Counted from the first letter of the stretch, positions 10,185 through 20,464 are shown. The stretch is DNA of 64,000 bases from Effrenium voratum (GCA_963377175.1 CAUJNA010002135.1:536480-600479), one strand, 5' to 3'. Made by a program: numbers and translations. Notes: generated by a model not told the origin, from the sequence alone.

Positions 10185-10319
10185 TTTAATGTTGACCCAG
10201 GATTCATAACCAGTCCCATTAGGGGGGTGTTCCCTCCAAAAGTGGTCTGAATCCCCACTAAAAGGGGACACCCCCCAATCAATCAACCAGGGGGTTATTA
10301 ATCCGGGATTAACATTACC
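10185..10319 (+). mobile_element. Short TIR element G1 (family G)
   Basis: AATGTTGACCCAGGATT at the left pairs with AATCCGGGATTAACATTACC at the right. The family core GTGGTCTGAATCCCC is present. GGGTCACCCTATT repeats lie on both sides. Confidence 0.7.
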
Positions 10320-10471
10320 AGGATTCCATTTTGGGGTCACCCTATTTTTTGACCCGCGGCCAGTCTTGTTGTGACCTTTTCGGATCAACACACGGCTGGA
10401 CCTCGACCCTTCGGCACTTTTCGAAGAATTCCCCCGTATTTGGCGAAACGCGCGTGGTTTTTGCCGCCCAG

Positions 10472-10517
10472 AAGTTCCGTTCCCAAGAAACACATCCCCG
10501 AAAAACTGTTTCGATGG
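10472..10517 (+). CDS. Candidate 46-nt exon
   Basis: The acceptor GTGGTTTTTGCCGCCCAG precedes KFRSQETHPRKTVSM and a GTTTCA donor. Confidence 0.35.
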
Positions 10518-10636
10518 GTTTCAGTTTTGGGTTGGACTATGGAATGAAAACGGGTCCAAGAACCCATAACTTGTCCCAAACTTGCTTGAGGTACATAAAA
10601 GCAACATATAAGGAAGTGGACATAAATATATTTCAG

Positions 10637-10710
10637 CTTGGGGGACTGAAAATCAACCAAGAAGCAAGGGAGATTGCAGGGACAGCCGCGTCCCTCAATG
10701 CTCATCTGGG
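10637..10710 (+). CDS. Candidate 74-nt exon
   Basis: The acceptor AATATATTTCAG precedes LGGLKINQEAREIAGTAASL and NAHLG, an amphipathic-helix-like stretch, before a GTGCAC donor. The phase does not match the next candidate exon directly, so a further exon may intervene. Confidence 0.5.
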
Positions 10711-10831
10711 GTGCACTGAAAATGGGTGTGTCTTTCTTGAGGGGAGCGTTTTTTTCCTTTTGGTGCCCTTTAAAACCATAAACATCAAAAAAGACACCCC
10801 CAAATCAGACTGTCTTTTTGCCGCCACTCAG

Positions 10832-11007
10832 CACCGGAACGCACGCAAGTGCCTCAGGGACTACGACCAACTGCTTCTCCGTCCGGAGGTTTCACGGGTA
10901 GCCCGGGCAGAAGATTGGCTTGTTTCCCCATAGTTCCTCTCTCAGGCTCGCGATTGCCTGCTGAAATCCGGCTTGTTTGGGTCGTTGGGTTCTCAGGGGT
11001 GGACATG
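10832..11007 (+). CDS. Candidate exon upstream of introner B2
   Basis: The acceptor TCTTTTTGCCGCCACTCAG opens a frame that ends with PAEIRLVWVVGFSGVDM at the B2 donor (GT at 11008). Joining to 11130 keeps it open, and the pair reads like one globular protein. No family is identified. Confidence 0.6.
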
Positions 11008-11121
11008 GTTGTCGTTGGGACACATTTTACATTTTTTGATTATTGTGGTTTAGTGGTTGAAAAATCCAAATCCACTTAACTGCTATTTTTTTCAACTTTT
11101 GCTCCCCTTGCAACGTCAACC
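11007..11121 (+). mobile_element. Introner-like element B2 (family B)
   Basis: GGTTGTCGTTGG at the left and CCTTGCAACGTCAACC at the right. The CCAAG end of B1 and B3 is mutated to CCACG here, so the next AG (GTGGAG, 11129) is the likely acceptor. Flanking ACAT/ACGT is an imperfect 4-bp duplication. Confidence 0.75.
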
Positions 11122-11129
11122 ACGTGGAG

Positions 11130-11254
11130 CATGGGCTCGGGACCCGGATCGTTTTGCTGATTTTCACTGCCGATCGATCCGAGGCACGACTGTTTGACTA
11201 CCTTCGACATCTACATGCGGTCCAAGGACGTTTCCGCACCAGTTTCACGGCGAA
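11130..11254 (+). CDS. Candidate exon downstream of introner B2
   Basis: It continues the 10832-11007 frame as HGLGTRIVLLIFTADRSEAR, then LFDYLRHLHAVQGRFRTSF. The 3' border may be the GTATGG at 11255, or it may run on by about 30 nt. It has a protein-like alternation of hydrophobic and charged residues. The function is unknown. Confidence 0.55.
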
Positions 11255-12012
11255 GTATGGGACAGCTAGCCCTGGGACCTTTAAATTGGGAGCCAAGAGG
11301 AGGTTGTTTAAATGTGTGTGTGTGTGTGTTAATTGTTTGGGGGGACCCCCCCCAACAAAAAATGATAGTTCCTTGAGTTTCCTTTCAAAGCCGCTACATA
11401 AGGGTACCACTACATTGCCAACAGGCCAGTGAGCCTCTAGCACTCGCCCTGCCTTTGGACCCATGTCGACAGAGACCCAACAGGGTGGTTTGTTTAATCC
11501 TTGTTCAAGACTCAGGCTGAAGGACTGGCGTGTCTTTTGCTATGCCCCGTTCGCCATAGGTACGGGAACCTGTTGAAACCCTCTGATTTACACGTAAATT
11601 ACCATGGTTTTCTGGTGTATGGCTTGTGACTTACTTGCAATATTTTGCGGACATCGTACCCACCTGTTTTTGGTTATATAGTGGAAAGCTAAACGGACAA
11701 CCGCAGGCATTTGAAAATTTGGGATAAAAAAAGACACACCCACGGTTGCCCTCTAGGTTCGGATGCAATATTCCTTGTTGAAAAGTCAACGTAAGATTCG
11801 GTGAATGGCTGCAACAAGAAGACATTCCATTAGTTTCATTTCTGGAACGATATTTCTCGACGTTTCAACATGTACAAGAGAGGTTCGGGAGAGTAACACC
11901 CACGCGAGGGTGCTTTCCAAACAGACGCACACTCACGCAGGATGACAGCATTCGACCCACCTCTTTCTATGTTCTTTCAAGATGACGCCAAAAGAGTACC
12001 GAGTGGTACTTT

Positions 12013-12303
12013 TTGTTTGGGGTCTCAACCAGGATTTCTTCCTTGCCCGTCCATGGCAAAAATTGGGGTGACCACGTGTCAATCGTTTCCGCACATAAAG
12101 AGCCCGCGGCTCTTTGGAGAAGCCAACAAGTCTGGGTGTGGGCGTGGGCCCTCCATGTTCTGGAAGAAATCGCTCATCGATTGGCACCAGGGGATGGATG
12201 CCGAGAATACTGGTTCAGGCGGGACATTGAAGGGACTTCGGACGCCACACGAAGCTCCTACCAGGCTTCGGTCGAAGTTCGACCCGAACAGAAGGGACCC
12301 TAA
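12013..12303 (+). CDS. Candidate exon ending at TAA
   Basis: The frame contains NWGDHVSIVSAHKEPAALWR and LEEIAHRLAPGDGCREYWF and ends at TAA 12301-12303. The composition is strongly protein-like. The 5' border is uncertain and an overlapping frame is also open. Confidence 0.4.
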   Translation: MFGVSTRISSLPVHGKNWGDHVSIVSAHKEPAALWRSQQVWVWAWALHVLEEIAHRLAPGDGCREYWFRRDIEGTSDATRSSYQASVEVRPEQKGP

Positions 12304-12505
12304 AAGTTGTGCTCCAGTGATCCGGAGAGTCTCGAGTGATCCTTGCTCACTTGCAAGCCAGGATGCAGGATGCATTCGAAACTTGGTAGAGCCGCCACCA
12401 TGGGCAAAGCCAACATGGAGCCGCCTGAACAGCATCCCTTGCGCGGAGTGCCTACTTTTTGGGGACGCCTTTCTCGGGCGGCCCTTTGATGCGGTTCTTT
12501 TTCAG

Positions 12506-12613
12506 GTGTTTGTTTGGGCAGACATGCGTCTTGATACCCAAAGCCGCGTTGAGCCTGACAATTCTCGGTTTCAGGTTCCGGGGTCCGCGATACGATACGA
12601 CGACGTCGCGTGA
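12506..12613 (+). CDS. Candidate 3'-terminal exon
   Basis: The acceptor GCGGTTCTTTTTCAG is followed by VFVWADMRLDTQSRVEPDNS, then RFQVPGSAIRYDDVA and TGA at 12611-12613. Thirty-five codons, unrecognised. Confidence 0.5.
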   Translation: MFVWADMRLDTQSRVEPDNSRFQVPGSAIRYDDVA

Positions 12614-12741
12614 CGCGGCTTCGTTTCCAAAGTTGGTTGGCCTTCTCACGCTGGAATTTGTCGCCTTTTTCGCGGCCAGAAGGCAAGCCGTAGATTTCAC
12701 ACCAGGCCAAACTGAGTTTCGGTTTCCTTCCGTTCAACCAG

Positions 12742-12836
12742 AGGGGGAGTTCAGGACCCTATGGTTTGTCTCGTCAAAAATGGGTTTGGGTGTCCTTTCC
12801 ATCCCCATCTCACAAGGGACCAAGGGCTGTGCCGCG
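12742..12836 (+). CDS. Candidate exon with GTAAGG donor
   Basis: A pyrimidine-rich acceptor (TTCCTTCCGTTCAACCAG) and a GTAAGG donor bound 95 nt. All three frames are open. One (WFVSSKMGLGVLSIPISQG) joins in phase to a long frame at 12888. Confidence 0.4.
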
Positions 12837-12887
12837 GTAAGGCACCTTTTCTTGGGATCGGTATGAACAATCATAGACCTATGTGCA

Positions 12888-13455
12888 GGGAGTTTCAACG
12901 ATTGAACAGGTTTGTTGCATGCAAGCCATGACCACAATGGTGGACCCCTTTTGGATGGAGTCAAAGGGAAATGACACGGCAACAGCATTTCGATTTTCTA
13001 TTTCCCCTTGTTTGAGAAACTGGAGTCCTGACCATGGCACATCTCAAACCAGCTTCTTGGCGTACTCGCCACGTGCAGGACAGCCGCCTATCCCTGAGGC
13101 GATTCGGGATGGGTTTTGGGTTGCTGTCTGGGTAGGGACCCAGACGTTTCTTGTAGCTGTTTTTGCCCATGTCCAAAAATCCTTGGTTGCTATGGACCCA
13201 GACCCTCGGAAAATGTCCAATGACCCGGGCCCAGGGGTGTATTTTCACTCACTAAACTCAACATGGCTTCAGACGCTTGGAGACTCCTCTTCTCTTGCAA
13301 AAAGTAAATGCAGCATTCACTGCTTTTTCACTCATTTTAAACATGGCTTTCGCAGACTCTTGGGCTGTCACGAACTCCAGTGCCGCTGTGTGAGGGTAAA
13401 GGATCCCCCGTTTTTTCACCCCAGGAAGGGAATCTCCGTGGTTGCTGTTCGGTGA
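12888..13455 (+). CDS. Long open frame, candidate exon(s)
   Basis: After GTGCAG (12887) an open frame of 188 codons runs to TGA at 13453-13455, including PPIPEAIRDGFWVAVWVGTQ. Such a length is unusual for non-repeat sequence here. It may still hide introns. No domain is recognised. Confidence 0.35.
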
Positions 13456-13522
13456 CTTTAGGAGCCGGGCCTCAAGCACAGCCTAGTCTTCCATTTGCTT
13501 AAGAATATGGGTGTGGCTTAAA

Positions 13523-13616
13523 ATGAAGAAGGAGCTAGGCTTACGCAGCTTGCTGCGGCAGGAGGCCAACCTGGCACAGCTTCCGATCCCCGGCTTTGTG
13601 CGTATTGCCCGCGCCT
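13523..13616 (+). CDS. Candidate 5' exon with ATG
   Basis: ATG at 13523 starts MKKELGLRSLLRQEANLAQL, then PIPGFVRIARAS, ending at a GTTTTT donor. It is helix-rich and Lys/Arg/Leu-rich. No family is recognised. Confidence 0.4.
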
Positions 13617-13989
13617 CAGTTTTTTTTCGGATCGAGCCGAGCGAGCCGAGGTCCGGCGGGGAAACGGGGGGGGGGACTGCCGGCAAGGGTGGCTCGTTGT
13701 TTTTTTCTTTTTCCAAACGAGAACCCCGTTTTGGTTGAGTTTTTGGAAGGGAAACCACAAACCGAATTCCGTTTTGGGTACAACCATCAAAAAGACACCC
13801 TTCTGGCAGTCTGGCAAGCCCCGGGGCTCGTTTTTTGGTTCAACAGCAAATTCAGCTATGTCGACAGGCTCAAAGCTCTGTTTCGGGGGAGGGTTCCAGG
13901 AGGCTCATACTGATACACTATCCGCCTGAACATTAGCAACCATATACTTTTGGTCTGGTGAAATGGTTGTGGTTTGTAAGCATGTAACC

Positions 13990-14103
13990 TGGAGCTTTCT
14001 TTTTTTGCTTTTCTCCTTTCGGTTTGGTTGGGAGGGTTCCCCAAAAATAGACAAACAAACAAAAAATGGTACCAACTTGTTCCAGCCTCTCTGGAGGACC
14101 TAG
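13990..14103 (+). mobile_element. Introner-like element A4 (family A, diverged left end)
   Basis: The right end CTCTGGAGGACCTAG and the interior GGTTGGGAGGGTTCCCC, AAAATAGAC and GGTACCAACTTGTTC match family A. The left terminus is eroded. Confidence 0.65.
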
Positions 14104-14194
14104 AATTGGTGATTTGGATTTGGGTTTTAACTTGCTGTTCTTGAATGGGAAACCCCAAGCCAAACCGATTCGCTTCGGCTCGGAAGTTGATTGA
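14104..14194 (+). CDS. Candidate terminal exon abutting A4
   Basis: It begins at the base after CCTAG of A4 and reads IGDLDLGFNLLFLNGKPQAK, then PIRFGSEVD and TGA at 14192-14194. This supports the A-family 3' end as a real splice acceptor. Confidence 0.55.
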
Positions 14195-14266
14195 TGGTTG
14201 AATCGAGCCAGAGGGTTGCTCGCTGACCACAAGCCATGGCTGGCTTTGGTCTACTGAAACGAATAT

Positions 14267-14377
14267 GGTTGTCGTTGGTTGAACATTTTTCCCATTTTTG
14301 CTTGTGGTTTAGTGGTTGAAATCCAAATCCACTTAACTGCTAAAATCTGAAAAAATGCTCCCCTTCCAACGTCAACC
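14267..14377 (+). mobile_element. Introner-like element B3 (family B)
   Basis: GGTTGTCGTTGG at the left, GTGGTTTAGTGGTTG and CCACTTAACTGCTAAA inside, CCAACGTCAACCAAG at the right (AAG is 14378-14380). ATAT(G) occurs on both sides. Confidence 0.75.
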
Positions 14378-14655
14378 AAGATATGTTAGGCTAGTTTAGA
14401 TTAGGGCCAAGTTTGGGTAGAAACGTGGCGCCGCTCGTGTTACGTTGTTGGTGCAACCTCCTTTGGCCTGGCTGGACATTTATGAAACGCCACCCCGTTT
14501 TGGTGCAGCAGTCCCATCCAATGGGTCACTGTTGTGCGGGTGAGTGAGTGCGTGAGCGAGTGAGTGGTCGACCGAAGCTCCGATGAAGGTCGAGAAGGGC
14601 ATCACCTCCGGCCAGGGCCAAGGATCAAGCCCTTTTGAACAGGGCGGTAGCCAAC

Positions 14656-14658
<3 letters not shown>

Positions 14659-14694
<36 letters not shown>
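14659..14694. repeat. (AC)n microsatellite
   Basis: About 18 AC dinucleotides. Confidence 0.95.
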
Positions 14695-14696
<2 letters not shown>

Positions 14697-15684
14697 CTCC
14701 AGCGGAATGCGTCGAGATTGGCACACCGAAGACGAATTTGCTTCCGGGCTGCAGCCATAAAGGTGCGACACAAACAGCCCTTCCCACGCTGGCGGACGGT
14801 TCATTCCGCTACGCAGCTCGGGCACCCCCGGTCCCGAATCCACAGTGGAGTACTGCGACCCCGGGTCCATATACGTCGCAAGTCGCAAGCCGAACCAACC
14901 TTCCCTTGGCTGCACCATTGGTGAAATGTCTCAGTTTCCACTGCCAGACTTGCTGGACCTTCAAAGCGCTACGATTTCCCGAATACCCCGTCAAAGGCGG
15001 AAGCTGCGGCGGTGTTTTTGAGGAGGACGAAGGTCCAGGTTGACCCATGGTCCACGCCCGGTTGGGTTTCCTCGCTCCGTTGTAAGCCGCAAACGGCCGG
15101 GAGGAGGGGCCCGTTTTTGGAGGTTTTGGATGCACAAATGGCTGGGCGGGCGTGTCTTTTTTGAGTTGGTACCCCCGTTTGGGGCGGTTTTTAAGGGACA
15201 ACAGGAAACCCCGCCCTTTTTTTTGGGGGGGGGGGAGGGACCGATTGCAAAAACAAACACGCCCAACTGTTTAGTGTTTCTTGTTTTCCGTGGGCCTACA
15301 CAAGGCTTGTTGCCTTTTGCCCCCCCCCCGAGCAACCCAGTCATCATATGCTTTTGTTTGAAGGCACTGCACAGGCTTGCAACCAAGCACCTGAAAACCA
15401 AAAACCACCGAAACATCCGATTGCCAATTCGAAACATGCTCATTAGAATGCCAAGCGACCAGCGGTTGCCAGGACATACGGTGAATGGTGCATACTTAAA
15501 GAGGCATGGTCATAACCCACTTCCCATGCTTATAATAACTTCTAAGTGGGTTATAACCAGGCTTACTAGCCACTTACTAAGCGCCCTGCCCCTTTTCAGT
15601 AGCTGCCAGAGCGACAAGCTTCCCATCGATTGAGCCCTTCTTTTGCTCCATGGAGTCATGGAGCCCTCCTGCCTGACACCTCAG

Positions 15685-15821
15685 AACCCGCAGAGCCTGG
15701 ATTTGCCCTCGACTCCTCGCCACGAGACCCGGCAGAGGCTCTGTCCAAAGAAAGTGCAGCTTCTGCAACCATGATCCTCCGCATTCGGTGCATAGCCGAA
15801 TCATCGATGCGTTGCTTGCAG
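15685..15821 (+). CDS. Candidate exon
   Basis: The acceptor CCTGACACCTCAG and donor GTAGAC bound a frame with PAEPGFALDSSPRDPAEALS and ESAASATMILRIRCIAESSM. The frame stays open beyond the donor to 15956. The antisense strand is also open, so strand is not certain. Confidence 0.4.
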
Positions 15822-15983
15822 GTAGACGCACCCTGCAAAAAAACAACTCTGGAGATGGCATCAGCGAAGGCTCAAGAGAGACCCTTGCGTACACGTGAAG
15901 GGGCAAGAGCAAGAGTCACTATACTAAAGACATGCAGCATGCACCCGTGTGCATAAAGACAAGCCAAAAAACACGTTGTCACC

Positions 15984-16106
15984 TACTGTGGATGGACGAA
16001 GTCCATTTCGCACCACCTCAGAGACCCTGGTTTGGATTCGATTTCCCTGCTACCAACAAACCTTCTGGTTTCCAAGTGCTTTGAAATGGATTTCGCAACC
16101 ACAGTA
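15984..16106 (+). mobile_element. TIR element E1 (family E)
   Basis: TACTGTGG at the left and CCACAGTA at the right, with GGACGAAGTCC and GGATTTCGCA inner arms. The GTGG to CACAG borders give GT-AG. Confidence 0.75.
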
Positions 16107-16137
16107 TCATGTGAGTGCCAGTAAATAGCTGTGGTAC

Positions 16138-16249
16138 CTGCTGTGCCAGCTGTGACAAGGGATTCCTGCGATAGTTCCAAGGCCTCGGGGCCGAATGCAG
16201 GTCGGGGGCGAATGCGGACGGGGGGGCCGTCAGGCAGTCGGAGTCGAGC
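16138..16249 (-). CDS. Candidate minus-strand exon, 112 nt
   Basis: Minus-strand acceptor CCCTTATGTTTCAG and donor GTACCA flank a frame with ARLRLPDGPPVRIRPRPAFG and PEALELSQESLVTAGTA. Both splice borders are good. It is one of three convincing minus-strand exon candidates. No family is recognised. Confidence 0.5.
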
Positions 16250-16593
16250 CTGAAACATAAGGGCCTCCTGCCAACCCCTAAAAACCCTTTGGTTTAGAGC
16301 CCAAATGATTCTGAGGTTATATTTGAATGTCCTCCAAAAGAAGCAAACAGGAGATGGCTGGTTGGTTTCAACACCCCCTATTCTGCACTGAGCGGGGCCT
16401 CATCCAAACAAGCATGAGTTTGTGTGTAGACTGAAAATGAGAAAATCTAAAGCCTCATTTCTTTGTACAGATGTGGAAGCCCGGCGCTGCTGCCTTTCTA
16501 TCTCTTTACATGCTGTTAGCAATCTTTGCGTTGCGAGGTTTCTTGAAAAGAGAAACAACAGGCAACAGATCAATCATTGTTGAATAGGCCTGT

Positions 16594-16693
16594 ACAACTC
16601 TGGATGAGCATAGTCCATTCTGCACCTATGAAGACTGGCATAAACCACTTACCCACTGGCTGGTGCATGCCGCATGGGTTTTGCAACCGCAGT
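16594..16693 (+). repeat. Diverged family E copy (E4)
   Basis: CTCTGGATGAGCATAGTCCATTC at the left and GGTTTTGCAACCGCAGT at the right resemble E1 ends with many substitutions. Confidence 0.4.
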
Positions 16694-16787
16694 CGGAAGT
16701 AGTCACTGTCATTCTTACCCCGGTTAATCAGTCCCCCAGGCGAGTCGAGGCCTACTAGCTGAGAATATTGTTTGCTTTGCTACAATC

Positions 16788-16878
16788 ATGGAAGTGGACG
16801 AGCGCTGTCTTCCAAGACCCTCGTCAGCCTTCCATTGGAAAGAGGGTAGCCACCTACACGGGTTTGTCTCAAAGCAGA
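16788..16878 (+). CDS. Candidate 5' exon with ATG
   Basis: ATG at 16788 opens MEVDERCLPRPSSAFHWKEG, then SHLHGFVSKQ. No clear donor is seen. Confidence 0.25.
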
Positions 16879-17185
16879 GGAACCCCCCCCCAACAAAACA
16901 AGACAAACATGGCTGGTTTCCTTTTGCAGTCCCTTGACCAACGAACAGGGACACCTGCAGAGGGCTTTACCTAGAGGGTAGCGCCCCCAAGGCCACTGGC
17001 AAGCAAGAATGGAATGGAAACCCACAGTGGCTCTACAGTGTACATGTTGTAGTGGTTCATGGGCCTATAAAACAACCCTCTGAACGAATGAATTGGCGTT
17101 TTTAGTGGCCCATAGTGGCCCTTTTGCTTTTCGGGGTTTCCTTCATGTTTCGGAAGAAAGCAAATGGATCAACCCTTGTTTGTGC

Positions 17186-17272
17186 ATAATCTTGACCCCA
17201 GATTCATAACCCCCTGTTTCTGTGGGGCTGTTCCTGCACAAGTGGTCTGAATCCCCCCCAAAACCAGGGGGA
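17186..17272 (+). repeat. Truncated family G copy (G2)
   Basis: It has CATAATCTTGACCCCAGATT and GTGGTCTGAATCCCCCC but no right terminus. A 55-base poly(A) follows at 17318. Confidence 0.6.
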
Positions 17273-17313
17273 AAAAGCATGCCCATGAAGAAACAAGGGG
17301 TCTACCAAAAAAA

Positions 17314-17317
<4 letters not shown>

Positions 17318-17372
<55 letters not shown>
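17318..17372. repeat. Poly(A) tract, 55 A
   Basis: An uninterrupted A run. It could mark a retroposed tail or replication slippage. No coding unit directly 5' of it is recognised. Confidence 0.9.
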
Positions 17373-17374
<2 letters not shown>

Positions 17375-17888
17375 AAGAAACAAAAACCATGGGGTTTAGC
17401 TCCCGAGCCCTCCCTAGGCTTCCCCCAGTGTCGAGTCAGGTTTCCCCACAGCCTTCGGCCCTGAACCGGGGCACAGGACCGGAGGTTCGAGGTTAGGTCA
17501 AGGCTCCGAGCCGCTTTTCGTTTTTGTTTCTTCTTTTCTTCAAAACCCTGGGTTTTGTTTGGGGAGAAAATGGGACCCCCCCCGAAAAACAAACACCAAA
17601 ACAACACATGGTGTATTGTGTTTGTAATGAACAGAATGGACTGTTGTTTGTTTGTTCTTGGTGTGTTTTTCTCGTGGGGTTCCCTTTAGGGGGTACCGAT
17701 ATTCTGCAAATCTGGTCCTGACTTCCCTGCGAGTACCTCCCTCCACGGCTAAAATCTGGACATTACCCTAGTGTTTGGGAGCATATATCCCACGCTCAAG
17801 GTATTTCGAGGCTTGAGGGGGTTGAGGGAGGCTCCTTTTGTGCCACGTTCATCACGTTGGTTTTACAGTGCTGAATACAGACATCATA

Positions 17889-17998
17889 CTAGGTCCCCCA
17901 GTAGTGCCCGTTTGGGGGAGGGTTCCCCTACTAAAATAGACCGCGGACAAAAGGGTACCCGGACCCTTATTCTAGCCTCTCAAATCTGGAGGACGTAG
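17889..17998 (+). mobile_element. Introner-like element A5 (family A)
   Basis: CTAGGTCCCCCAGTAGTG at the left and CTGGAGGACGTAG at the right are flanked by CATA on both sides (4-bp duplication). An acceptor (GGTTTTACAG, 17868) and an open frame lie upstream. Exact excision of the element plus one CATA reads on as RFNAEQEALNNLSHLLPDN to TGA 18071-18073. The GT-AG removal used for other A copies does not keep this frame, so this copy is ambiguous. Confidence 0.8.
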
Positions 17999-18227
17999 CA
18001 TAGGTTCAATGCCGAACAAGAGGCTTTGAACAACCTGTCGCACCTTCTGCCGGACAATTTTGCAAAGGGTTGAGTCCGGCCCGGCGCCATGTCCTCATGA
18101 CACACGGAGACGGGGATGTAGTTGTAGTTCCAGGCCCCTTGGTCTTGCCGGGACTAGAGGATTGGCTTTATTCAAAGCTTAAGGCCTTTTTAAGGCTCAT
18201 TCTTGGCCTATGCTAGCGCTTGTCCAG

Positions 18228-18256
18228 GGCTAGCCCCCTTGGACGCCCATGACTCA
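18228..18256 (+). CDS. Candidate exon upstream of introner F1
   Basis: After CTTGTCCAG the frame reads LAPLDAHDS and ends in phase 0 at the GT of F1 (18257). Confidence 0.5.
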
Positions 18257-18355
18257 GTTGTTCAGTGGCACCAATTCTTTTTCCCCTGCTTTTTGGTGGC
18301 CCCACTAAAAATGGTCTTCCCCCAAAAAGGGTTCCAGGGTCACTGAACAACTGAG
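18253..18355 (+). mobile_element. Introner-like element F1 (family F)
   Basis: Perfect 15-bp terminal inverted repeats (CTCAGTTGTTCAGTG at the left, CACTGAACAACTGAG at the right) with ATGA on both sides. The intron borders would be GTTGTT to ACTGAG. Confidence 0.85.
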
Positions 18356-18508
18356 ATGATATGGCATGTTTGGCCGAGTTTGCCGAGCCGAGCTTGCGGC
18401 GTTGGACTAGGAAGAGTTCATGGTTTCCCTCTCAACCTCGGAAGTGGACGGTCGGCAAATCGGGACCCCGAAAAGGATTGCGTCCATTGGAGGGGTCATG
18501 TTCGACCT
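18356..18508 (+). CDS. Candidate 153-nt exon between introners F1 and A6
   Basis: Fifty-one codons in phase 0, reading MIWHVWPSLPSRACGVG and later NLGSGRSANRDPEKDCVHWR, bounded by the F1 acceptor CTGAG and the A6 donor GTACAC. Both flanking introns are inferred introners. No domain is recognised. Confidence 0.6.
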
Positions 18509-18584
18509 GTACACCACAGCACTTTTCGGGGGAGGGTTCCCCGACTAAAATAGACCCTTCTAACCTCTCTACTGGAGCACCTAG
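18505..18584 (+). mobile_element. Introner-like element A6 (family A, short)
   Basis: ACCTGTACACCACAGCAC aligns with CTAGGTCCCCCAGTAGTGCC at the left. The interior GGGGGAGGGTTCCCCGACTA, CTTCTAACCTCTCTACTGG and terminal CACCTAG match the family. The inferred intron is 18509-18584, only 76 nt. Confidence 0.7.
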
Positions 18585-18770
18585 GAGAAGTCAGCTGAGG
18601 CATTTCCAGTCTACAGATGTCTTCCTTTGGCACTCGAACCAAAGGGTCGTGCGCCGCAGGATCTCGCAGCACCAGGCCGGCAAACAACCCAAACGGTTGC
18701 CCGTTCTTGCCGGCGAAATCGGTTGGACGTCTGGCGCTTGCAAAAAGTCCCCAACGGGCCAGCTTGCTAG
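18585..18770 (+). CDS. Candidate terminal exon downstream of A6
   Basis: It continues the 18356-18508 frame in phase 0 as EKSAEAFPVYRCLPLALEPK and on to TAG at 18768-18770. A second frame over the same bases is also long and open, so the exact model needs transcript support. Confidence 0.55.
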   Translation, partial: EKSAEAFPVYRCLPLALEPKGRAPQDLAAPGRQTTQTVARSCRRNRLDVWRLQKVPNGPAC

Positions 18771-18799
18771 GGGCAAAATGAAGTTTTGGTTTGTTTTGT

Positions 18800-19560
18800 T
18801 CGGGTTCGTGGTGGTAGATGCTGAGCCTTGAACTTTTCGCACCACAGATCCTGGGACGGCCGAGACGGGGGCATTTCGAATCATTGTTCTTTTCATGTGT
18901 AAGGCAAACATATTTCGGCTGGCTTTTGGTGTGACCGAAGCGACCCTTAAACCTTTTGCTCAAAGAGCAACCCAGATCTAAATCATTCTAAATCGACTTT
19001 CTGTGGCCAAACTCAGCAGATCAAACCACCCACGTTGTAGGGGATGATGTCAACCCTTGGCTGAACTTTGGAATCTTGCCCGGGAAAACATTGGGCTAGG
19101 CAGATCCGAGCAGTGTGGGCAGACACCCGGATCCCGAGATTTTAATCCTTCACTGGTGGTTTGACCCTTCAGCCGAGGTTTGAATCGCATTCGGTTTGAC
19201 CAATCGGTGATGTAGCTGAAAAGATGCGATCATCAAGTGGTAAGCTGTGGTCCATGGCTTTGGCACATCGGAACCAGAACGGATGCCGCAATCAACCCCA
19301 GCCACAGTCAATATGGTCTCCTTTTTTTGCAGGGTGCCCTTTCTGTGTGGGTTGAAAGGGCAACTATGATATGAATATGGGTCTGTTTGTTTAGGGACCC
19401 ACCAAATTTGCGGTTTACCTGTTGGTTTCCCTTTAAAACTCCAATAAAGGTACCCTCACCAACAAACACCGCATATTGACCGTTGCTCATGTCCATTGCC
19501 AGTGACCCCCTCAGAACCTCTTAGAACCCCGCGAATGCTGAGTGCCCGTCCATTTGACCA
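18800..19560. other. No supported gene
   Basis: I see no exon pair with good splice borders and no recognisable repeat. It is probably intron or intergenic sequence. Confidence 0.4.
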
Positions 19561-19562
19561 TG

Positions 19563-19703
19563 GCATAACCTAAGTTTCCCATGACTCAAAGAGGAAGTCA
19601 CCAGCCACAAGGGGGATGTTCTGGATATCCTTCTGAACCTCATGGGGCACCTGTTATGGATGAGAGCTTATGGCTTGCTGAGAAGCCTACCCCCCCCCCC
19701 CCA
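19563..19703 (+). repeat. Dispersed repeat I1 (family I)
   Basis: It shares ATAACCTAAG, CTCATGGGGCACCTGTT and GCTGAGAAGCCTAC plus a poly(C) end with 34659-34801, same orientation. Confidence 0.8.
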
Positions 19704-19860
19704 ATGCACGATCTACACCCGTGGGCGTCCGTGAAGTCCAGGCACTTTGTTTGACTCGGAGTGCAATACAGACGCAACTGAGTTTGAAGAGACGGATTGA
19801 TATCGTGAGATATTATGAGAGTACGAAGCAGCCTGTTCGGAATCCGGGGTTGTGTAGTTG

Positions 19861-19990
19861 GGTAATGTTGACCCCAGATTGAGCAACCTGAGTTGGGGCT
19901 CCGCCAATGGTGGTCTGAATCCCCTCAGGAACACGGGGCCTCCGATTTTCATCAACTGGTTTTTATTCATCCGGGGTTCCCATGACATTC
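19861..19990 (+). mobile_element. TIR element G3 (family G)
   Basis: GGTAATGTTGACCCCAGATT at the left, GGTGGTCTGAATCCCC inside, and ATCCGGGGTTCCCATGACATT at the right as a diverged inverted end. Confidence 0.65.
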
Positions 19991-20359
19991 TCTGTCTCGA
20001 CGCCTGAAACCGGTTGCATGACATGCAAGCCGCTGAAAAGACGGCGGCTAGGAGTTGCCGGCCTTTAGCAAGGGCAAAGACTGGCGAAGCGTCCCTCGGC
20101 AGTGGAATTCTTTCCCGGGACCCTGGTTGGTTGCCCGAATTGGTTTTGACTTGTGGCGACCTATTTTTTGGAATTGAACGCATGGTTCTAGAGGGCAAGT
20201 AGGAAAACACCTCACCACCACCAAACCACCCTTTTGGAGCAAGGCTGGCAACAAGACGTGGGGAAACCCCCGACCAATTCGAGGGCCTAGAGCAACCATG
20301 GACCCCACAAGGATCAAGTTGGCATTTCCAGATATGTTTTTTTTTTGTTTCTGTTTTTG

Positions 20360-20464
20360 TTTCCTATTAAATCGAATATGTTGTTTTTCTTTGTTGCTTT
20401 TACTGGGAATCTATTACTACTGGAAATGTTAGTTTTTTCCGCGGGGCTTAATCAAATGCAAGTT
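20360..20464 (+). repeat. Diverged family C copy (C4)
   Basis: It contains TCGAATATGTTG, ATTACTACTGGAAATG and CTTAATCAAATGCAAG as in the other C copies. The TTCCAG acceptor is mutated to TTCCGC. Confidence 0.55.

Noticed and set aside
17889..18073. Excision of family A at exact target-duplication borders as a general non-GT-AG mechanism
   Set aside because: It works well for A5, but A3, A6, A7 and A10 are better explained by GT-AG borders, so I did not adopt it as the general rule.
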